A stretch of 64,000 nucleotides of DNA from Mortierella sp. BCC40632. Lineage: Eukaryota; Mortierellomycota; Mortierellomycetes; Mortierellales; Mortierellaceae. Position numbers and translations under genes: made by a program. Below, piece by piece: positions 57,031 through 64,000 of this stretch. The notes beneath the pieces were generated by a model. The model saw only the letters and a list, made by a program, of their open reading frames with translations. It made no database searches and was not told where the DNA came from. The first letter of the stretch is position 1; the number at the start of each line of letters is the position of its first letter. Location of the stretch: NCBI GenBank assembly GCA_011634665.1, contig WAEK01000020.1, positions 632,001 to 696,000 of the forward strand, in the 5' to 3' direction.

Positions 57031-58373
57031 TTAGGCCTGGTTAGCCTGGTGGACAGAGGCGGCAATGCGGTCCAAGTCACGCTGACCATCAACGGTGATC
57101 TTGCGGCCACTATTGAATGAAAAAAGAAAGAAGGTGCGAAGAATGGTGTTAGTCCAGAGCTGTCCTGATACGGTAGCCAAGTATTCTCACTCTCTCTTTT
57201 TTTTCCCCGTGCTTTAAAGATTAGATCATATTCATACCCGTTCTCATCAGCCTCCAAGACGTTGATCTTCTCCAAGGCCTGGAGAACCTTGCGGGCAATC
57301 GAGCCGGAGGAGTTGACGTGGTGGGAGGGGCGGGTGCCACGGTTAACCGTGCCGCCGTGGACCTTCTTGAGGGCACCAACACCAACGCCGCGGCGGAGGT
57401 AGATGTGACGGGCGACGCTAGCTGTAAAACGTTGATGACGCAGGTTGGAGGACGTAGAAAAAAAAGGTCCAGGTGTTAGTGTTGAAAAGTGACGAGGATA
57501 GTGTCGATAGAAATGATGGAGATAAGATTGGCAGCCTTTGTCCTGTTGGGTGACCCGCTCAAAGGCTTCAGTAATGTGGATGGCGGTAGTCCGGTCGGTA
57601 TCGAGAAAGGTGGATGTTCGACGTTTCTGGCTCTGATATACGACATGCTGTAGCGTTGCTTCAAGTTGCACAAAGATAACAGCTTCAAATAGTGATGGTG
57701 CGCTGAGGAATTGTAGAGGAGGATCGAGCTTCAACACTGGAAGGCTGGGTGATAGAGCTGAGTAAAGGCTTTCGCATTCTTTGGTTGGGAAGGATAGACT
57801 GATCCAGAAAGTGTGGAGGCTCAAAGTACTGGAGGGAACAATCTTGATGATGTCTCTGCACATCCAAATAATAGGTCCCAAGATCATCTCCCGTAGTCGA
57901 TCCACAAATGAAGAAATGGTGCGAGGCGCGTCGATCCCTTTAGAAAATAGTGGTTGATCCTGAGCGAAGTGAAGAATCCTGGAATGATGAAGTCTCTTGT
58001 GGTTGTGATGTATTACCAGCGCGGACGTAGAACCAGTCAGGATCGTAGGGGGCCAACTCCTTGTTGGTGCCGGTCTTGACGAGGTCAACCCACTTGGGGA
58101 TCTCAAGCTTGCCGGAGCTAGATTTGATTGAATTGATCGATGATGGGCGTTGAGATGGTAGATTTTTTCGTCAGCATTGGATTCCCGTAAAATCAGGCCA
58201 TTTGAGTAGCATTCGCTCCAATCCTCATGCCATGATCCCTGAATCAGAAAAATCCATCATCCTGCTGCTGGTCATCATCCTGCAATTACTCACCGCTTGA
58301 GATAGGCGGCGTAGGCACGGTTGAAGTCGTGAGCGTTGATGTCCTTAACGGTAACCGAGTAGAGGGCAGCCAT
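57031..58373 (-). CDS. RPS19: 40S ribosomal protein eS19, 4 exons
   Basis: Proposed exons: 58373-58294, 58117-58017, 57421-57238, 57109-57031, giving 147 aa, the usual eS19 length. N-terminus [27 protein letters not shown], then [51 protein letters not shown], and [14 protein letters not shown], all eS19 blocks. Family knowledge: eS19 sits in the 40S head and is needed for 18S rRNA 3' maturation. Intron 2 is 595 bp, much longer than its neighbours, and is open in the frame of exon 3. I looked for a hosted box C/D snoRNA and did not find a clear C/D pair. Leader: a pyrimidine-rich stretch (plus-strand reading) just upstream. Confidence 0.96.
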
Positions 58374-60679
58374 TTTAGCGAATGGGTGAAAGGGCTGTAT
58401 CAAGAAACGCACCTCAGCGACTTATATCGACCACTCCCCCCCCCTCTCTGCTTCCTCAATCCATCCATCCCGATGAGAAGCTTAAGGGCCATAACCAAAA
58501 CAACGACTACGCTCAAAATTTTTCGCAGCCAGTGAAAGGTCACGTTGTCGCTGTTCGTCAGGCATGGATGCCAACGGCGGCGCTGTTGCAGTTCCTGTCT
58601 GCTCGATCCCCGGGGAAATACCCATGGGGCTGTCTTTTGAGCAAGGTAAGACGAGTAGAGAAACCTTCACTACTCTTTAGACTGGGCTGGCTAGTCTACA
58701 AGAAATGATGCCATTGTCCTATATAGCCTAAAATCCTCCAGATGAAGGGGATAGGATCATGACATCTTACTTGTGACCCTGGTCCTTACCACTGGCGCTG
58801 TGGTTTTTATTGTCCCGAACAATGAAATAATGAACAAAAGCACCCCTATTCAGCAACACAGTCTAATTTAATAACGAAAAGGTATGCCAACTCCTGAACA
58901 TATACTCGAATCGCAACAGACAGTAGCAAGGATGTCATATGCAGTTACTTAGCGCCACTATGGTGAATTGGTTTACATAGGGTATCGCTCTGAAGGTTGG
59001 GAGGTTACAAGTGGTAGACAGAGGAAAACGGTTTGTCAAGGTTATTTTCCCCTTGCTTCTTGGAAGTGTAGACAGAGTACTCAAATCATTTTCTCCGCCC
59101 TCCTTGATAGTGATCAATCCCTGGGTAAACGACCGTAATGTGGTCTCAAAGGGGTGGAGAAGAGGAGCTTCGTTGACGCTGTAAAGGAAGTTGTTTCAAT
59201 AAAGGTGCATATAGATTTGCGCTCAGGGCCATTGTCGATAGGGGTGCAGCATCATTTGCTCACTCAACACCGTCCTTTGTCCATGTGCAGTAGAAAAGAG
59301 CAAAGGAAGAGAGAGAGGGAGAAGAAAGGGGCGCGCTACTTTTTCATAAAACTACTGGATGCTCTCTGCCCTCCGGGTAAAATGGACCGCTCTAACCTTT
59401 GTTTGCCTCCGAGCAGAACACAGGACACAGGGCACAAGGTTACAATTGAAAAAGACGGCAAATGGATTTCCCAGAGTCGGGAACATATCAATCACATTTT
59501 TACACTATGCTCCCACTACAATGCATCCTTGTCCAGGGTAAACAACGGCTGCGAACCGATGCGAAAGACGAAAGGTGATGATTGTTGACTTGAAAGGCGT
59601 AATAGAGGTAGCAATGATGCTGCGCTCGCTGCTCGAGTACGATATCCCAACCTGAGCATCATGTTGAACACAAACATGTTGCTTCACACTTTCAGCTGCT
59701 TTGCCAGCAGATATTCTTGAAAGAACCTTTTAAAGGAATCAGCAGCCTTCTCCATGGAAACTTACACTAGTGCCTTGGCTGGCTCCACGTATTAAAATCA
59801 TGACAGGGTAATCTCTATTAGTCTTGAATGAATATCATCTTCCCCATCCCCTTCTTTTTGAATGTGCCTTGCCTCTCTCCCTCCTGATGAAAACCCTTAG
59901 CTTTGGATCTGAATTACCCCCCAGGGCGCTTATTTCAAGCCTGTTCCCCTTTTTTGTAGACCTCAGCCCTTGATTTTCTGTCCCTGTCCGGCCTTGTCCG
60001 GCCTTGCTTCCTTCGATCACTGCGGCAGAGGTGGACTGTTTTCGTGCTCCGTCTTCTAATCTTGTTTAAGCACAGAGCAATAAGGTTTCTCCAGCCAAAG
60101 AGGGAGCTCAGATGCAACGCGAGTGTCTTCGAGCCTTCCATTTTGTGCCATCGTTTGTCGCATGGACACTGTTCTCCCCTCTTTTGTGCTCATCACTCTC
60201 TCCTGACGCATCCATTTGCTCCCTCGATCAGAGGCGGTGTTGCCCGTTGGTCTAAATATCCACAACCCAGTATTCAGTCCGGATAGACGAATAGCCGACC
60301 TTTTTCTTTTTTTCTTTCTTTTTACCAGTCTATTGATCAAACTCCTGTGCGGTTGTTTAGTTATTACTCACTTCGGTGGGCCCATTTTACACCTTGGCTC
60401 TCGATCCTCAGCAAGGGTCAGAGGCTCCTTCCGAATGTGCTTATAAATGACGCCTTCCTCCATCGATCCCTGACTTTTTCTTTCATTCTCACGACTCCCA
60501 GACGCCCTGCTCCATCCCTCGAAACACCACGCTGCCCATACATTACCTTTGTCGGTAGTCGTTACGATCTTTTATCCCTCAATTTGTATATTGTCGTTAT
60601 CCATCTTTCACACCGATTTACGATCCTAATTACTGCTTTGGCGTTGCAGTAACTCATTCCCCCAAATACTCTTTTGGTA
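58374..60679. other. 2.3 kb intergenic region eS19 / MFS transporter
   Basis: Unique sequence with no recognisable gene. A GA-rich patch lies at about 59302-59330, and a pyrimidine-rich leader with several T-rich blocks runs from about 60290 to 60660 before the transporter. A frame at 59154-59588 has no family features and I do not call it. Confidence 0.45.
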
Positions 60680-62653
60680 ATGGCGGATAAACAAGAATAT
60701 ATCGAGCCCTCAGCAGGCGCCTCATCTCTCTCAGGATCTGTCACCAACATTTCCGAGTCGATTATTGACAACATGGGTCAAAAATTGGAACATCAGACCC
60801 ATGAACAAGCGGCTCTTGATATTGAGATGGCCAAGGCTAGAAAGTCCTCACAAGAACCTCCTTCTAGACGATGGATTGTTCTTGCTATTGCCACCTTGGG
60901 CGCCCTCTTTGTGTCGCTCCAAGGCTCTGCACTCATCGTAGCCCTTCCAGATTTGATGCAGAATCTTCATGTGAGTGTCACTACCTGCTCTTTTGCATTG
61001 CACCGGCTCCTTGGCGACCATTGGCTCACTGTCCGGGTCTAGCCTTTCTTCTGACTGGCTGACTCACTCGCTCACTTCGACTCCCTCACTTGGCTCTGGT
61101 AGATTGACTTTGCAACCATTATCTGGGTGCTCCTTACCTATACCCTTGCCATCACGGCTACGGTGCCACTCCTTGGATATATCGGAGATGCTGGTTTGAG
61201 AGGCATCCGGTAAGAGTGATGAACCTACTGTTCAAGACTTGCCTTCGCAAAGCGTGCCCATTCCACTCCAGTGTTGACCTAATTGTTCCATTGCTATCCC
61301 TCTTCTTCCAACTCCTCTTTTAGGTGTCGTATGCTTAATCTTGGCTTCTTCGTCTTTACGCTCGGCAGTCTGCTCTGCGGACTTTCACAGCAAAAGTACA
61401 ATGGATACGACTTGCTTGGTTACCGTGTCATCCAGGGCCTCGGCGGAGCTCTTCTCTTTGCAAACTGCTTTGCCGTGGTTGCAGACAAGTTTTACCCCTA
61501 CAACCAGGTTGGCCTCGCCAGTGGTATCATCAACATTGCGTTTGCAGCCGGCACAATCCTGGGCCCCGTCATTGGAGGTGCTACCGTGACGGCCAGCTGG
61601 AAGTGGGTGTTTTTCTTCAACCTTCCCTTTGGCGCCGTCGGCACGATTGCTGGCATCTTCTTTTGCCATGATACCATTTATCCTAATGTCGAGTATGCGA
61701 CCTTTTCCAAATTGGTGAAGCCGTTCGATTATACTGGGTTCGTTTCCTTGACCACAAGTATCACACTGCTCTTTGTTGTTGTGGTCAGCGCCATCTTCCC
61801 TAATGGCCAAGTCTCTGAGAAGGGCTCGTTAATTGGCATGGGTGTCGCTCTTGGAGTCCTGTTCATCCTCTTTCTTATTCAAGAGGCCTATGTTCGCGGA
61901 GGAAAGCGCTTCAATCCCGACAGGGCGCCGTTTATGGATTTTCGCCTCTTTACGAACCAAATTTTTAACAACACGGTCGTTCTTGGTGGTCTCGCTGGTG
62001 GTGTGGCTCGTACGAACTTGACATTCTCGTTCATCTTTTTCTTTCAGGGCCCGTACCGAAAAGACCCTCTGATGGCTGGAATCCTGTTGATTCCTTTCGG
62101 GTTGGGCATCATGCTCGCCGGAATGCCCTCTGGAAAGTTTGCTGATACTCTGGGATTCCGGTACCTTTGCTTCATCGGCCTAGCTCTCGCTTCCATTGCC
62201 ACATTAATCATGCCCTTGGTCATCAAGCCAGACACAAACACTTGGGTCATCTCTGCATTGTTGTTCATTGATGGTCTTGGCTGGGGCCTGTACTCATCTC
62301 CAGCAGCTTCGATCTCGCTACTCTGTATTCTCCCCCAACAACGCGCATCGTCCTCCTCACTCCGAATCATGTTCACGATGCTTTCCCAGATGATTGCCAT
62401 CGTTATTTGCTTCAAGATCATTATTGCAGGCATGCCTCCAGCAGCTGTGGAGGAGCTCTTTATCTATGGTGGAGGCATTGAAGAAGAGTATTTAGACTCG
62501 TTTATGAATGGTTGGCGCATTGTGTGTTGGATTACCTTTGGTATCACGCTGATTTGCTGTCTCTGCGCTTGGGCACTGCCTATCCGGCCCGTACTTGCAA
62601 AGCCAGAGCCGGAGCCAGAGGATGAGATCTCAAGTGTCACCCTTGAAGCATAA
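60680..62653 (+). CDS. DHA2-type MFS transporter (14 TM), 3 exons
   Basis: Proposed exons: 60680-60970, 61103-61209, 61324-62653, giving 575 aa. A cytosolic N-terminus of about 65 polar residues precedes WIVLAIATLGALFVSLQGSALIVALPDL (TM1). The TM2-3 loop is GDAGLRGIRCRML (a variant of motif A), followed by RVIQGLGGALLFAN (motif B) and AGTILGPVIGG (motif C, the antiporter signature). Fourteen hydrophobic segments can be counted, as in drug:H+ antiporter-2 proteins. The C-terminus ends in acidic EPEPEDEISSVTLEA. Family knowledge: plasma-membrane or vacuolar efflux of drugs or metabolites in exchange for protons; the substrate cannot be read from sequence. No biosynthetic genes adjoin it, so there is no sign of a metabolite cluster. 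Confidence 0.92.
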
Positions 62654-63125
62654 GAACAAGGGAATAGGAACAATTGACTTGCCTGCATTCATTTTTGTTA
62701 TTGATAAATAATATACAAACCCATTAGCATTCTTAGCATAGAGATAGCGCAGAGTCATTTGCAAACAACTTGGCCATGTTGGTCGCAGATCTGCGGTGTT
62801 TTTCATTGGAAAAAAAAAAATAGAATAAAAAAAAAAGTAACCTTTTCTTCTTAGTTCTTTCTCCCTGTGCAACGAATCCTCTCAGCTGCGCAAATGGCTC
62901 ATGGACAATACTAGATGGACGCCTTTGTCCAAGGTATCCTGCGTCTAGAGTGAGGAGTAGAGTGACTCAAGGAAAGGGGCGAAGCAATGTGGCAAGTCAG
63001 AACAAGCCACCATGGCAGCCGTGCGAACGAGCCACTGTTCCACGGTGCAAGGACATTTCGACACTCTTGGCATTGGAGAATAGGCAACTTCTCACCATTG
63101 AAGCAACAGGGATTCAGCGCCAGTC
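62654..63125. other. Intergenic, MFS to makorin
   Basis: 472 bp with ATTGATAAATAATATAC shortly after the transporter stop (probable poly(A) region) and A-runs at about 62810-62835. No gene is seen. Confidence 0.5.
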
Positions 63126-64000
63126 ATGACTACAAGGCCTTGTCGATTTTTCCTGGCTGGAAACTGCCGGAATGGAGCGGATTGCCGCTTCTACCATGAA
63201 GGATTCTCAACGCTCCCACGAGAGGAATTTTTCAGTAGTTCTCCTGAACAACATCACGAAACAGAATCACGGACAACGACGCGTTCATCGTCAACAAGTG
63301 ATCCTTTGTCAGGAGAGCCGGACGGTGTATCGTCATCAAGCTCATCTGCCCCTACAGCATCTGCTCTCCATTCATCTGCTGAGGTTGGCACTACCCGCTC
63401 GTCCTCAAGCGCCGGTCCGCCTGCTTATGCAGCGACCCGGCCGTGCCGGTGGTATATGGCTGGATACTGTCTAAGAGGTGACTCTTGCTGGTTCTCTCAT
63501 GATCGCTCTATTGCAAACAGCAGCCAGCGCAGGAGGGATATTGTCGTCCTAAGTGACGATGATGAAGCAGCAGCGGACTCTGGAGTCATCGAAGGACCGA
63601 CCTCGGGCACAGCCTCCTCACCAAGAGTAGGAGGGGAGGTGGCTGATGAGGAGGACCAACGATGTGCCATCTGCTTCGAAGTACCGACAACATTCGGTCT
63701 ACTTGGTAAGCTTTTATCAATGCTTTGCTGAAGCTCGTTCTAGATACCGTCTCTGACCATCTACTCTTTTCTCTCTTGTCTCTATATGATAGTTTCTTGT
63801 AACCATTCCTTTTGTTTGACGTGCATTCGCACATGGCGGTCAAAGGATATCTCATCCGACCCATATGATACCAACAGCAGAAGCAACTCTGTTACCAAAG
63901 CCTGTCCAAACTGTAGGACCCCCTCTCTCTATGTCGTGCCTTCATCATTTTTCCCAGCTTGTGAGGAGCAGAAACAAGTCATTATCCAAAACTATAAGGA
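63126..64000 (+). CDS. Makorin-type CCCH/RING E3 ubiquitin ligase, partial (3' end beyond window)
   Basis: Exons seen: 63126-63705 and 63793 onward, still open at the window end (about 262 residues visible). Two C-x7-C-x5-C-x3-H zinc fingers: PCRFFLAGNCRNGADCRFYH (residues 5-24) and PCRWYMAGYCLRGDSCWFSH (about 107-126), separated by a Ser-rich linker. An acidic LSDDDEAAAD stretch precedes the RING finger: CAICFEV.., CNHSFCLTC.., CPNC, with the intron inside it. This order is that of makorins, in which the CCCH fingers bind RNA and the RING transfers ubiquitin. Later parts of a makorin (the C-terminal CCCH) would lie beyond 64000. Confidence 0.88.

Noticed and set aside
57015..58106. 363-codon minus-strand frame across the eS19 locus
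   Set aside because: It runs through eS19 introns, and only its exon 3 portion matches eS19. It is an open intron plus out-of-frame exon 2.
59154..59588. 144-codon frame between eS19 and the MFS gene
   Set aside because: No domain, no promoter-like context and no splice continuation; probably chance.

Overview
This window is fungal nuclear DNA. The protein genes carry short GT..AG introns, mostly with GTAAGT-like donors and several micro-exons. They include typical fungal housekeeping genes: TMS1, ASE1, GAPDH, Rheb, RPF2, eS19 and makorin. The gene style, CT-rich leaders and long lineage-specific low-complexity proteins suggest an early-diverging fungus, most likely Mortierellomycotina (Mortierella in the broad sense). 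That placement is inference, because no rRNA or mitochondrial marker is present.

Left part (1-25.2 kb), ordinary genes: TMS1/serine incorporator (-) and the microtubule bundler ASE1/PRC1 (+) share a divergent intergenic region. A 3.3 kb gap follows. Next come a conserved fungal beta-rich protein (+) convergent with GAPDH (-), Rheb GTPase (-) divergent from an RS-rich protein (+), a HAD-family hydrolase (-), the Brix protein RPF2 (-), and a REEP/TB2-DP1 protein (+) with a large disordered insertion.

Middle part (25.5-56.1 kb), the unusual region: at least 15 tiny intronless genes of one family (60-76 aa). They share an N-terminus of the form M-x-[F/L]-[F/L]-K, a basic NK-rich stretch, S/T-P and TPRSS-like sites, and a short C-terminal helix. 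A second small-protein family, starting MLFDCC, has two copies. Most of these genes have a good TATA box close upstream. Four copies of one divergent gene pair (SFFKR/TFFKT) share a bidirectional promoter. Seven consecutive elements are repeated in mirror order: 27.76-33.9 kb against 54.66-48.2 kb. The outer 4.4 kb of each arm is near-identical and the inner genes are diverged. Variants shuffled between the copies point to gene conversion. Three ordinary genes lie between the arms: an HSPA12-like Hsp70 (-), a coiled-coil protein (+) and a 1,314-aa low-complexity protein (+).

Right part (56.1-64 kb): ribosomal protein eS19 (-), a 14-TM DHA2-type MFS transporter (+), and a makorin-type CCCH/RING ubiquitin ligase (+) cut by the window end.

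I saw no tRNA, rRNA, CRISPR array or intact transposon. Exon borders were read by hand from splice signals, reading-frame continuity and family resemblance. The function of the small-protein families is unknown to me.
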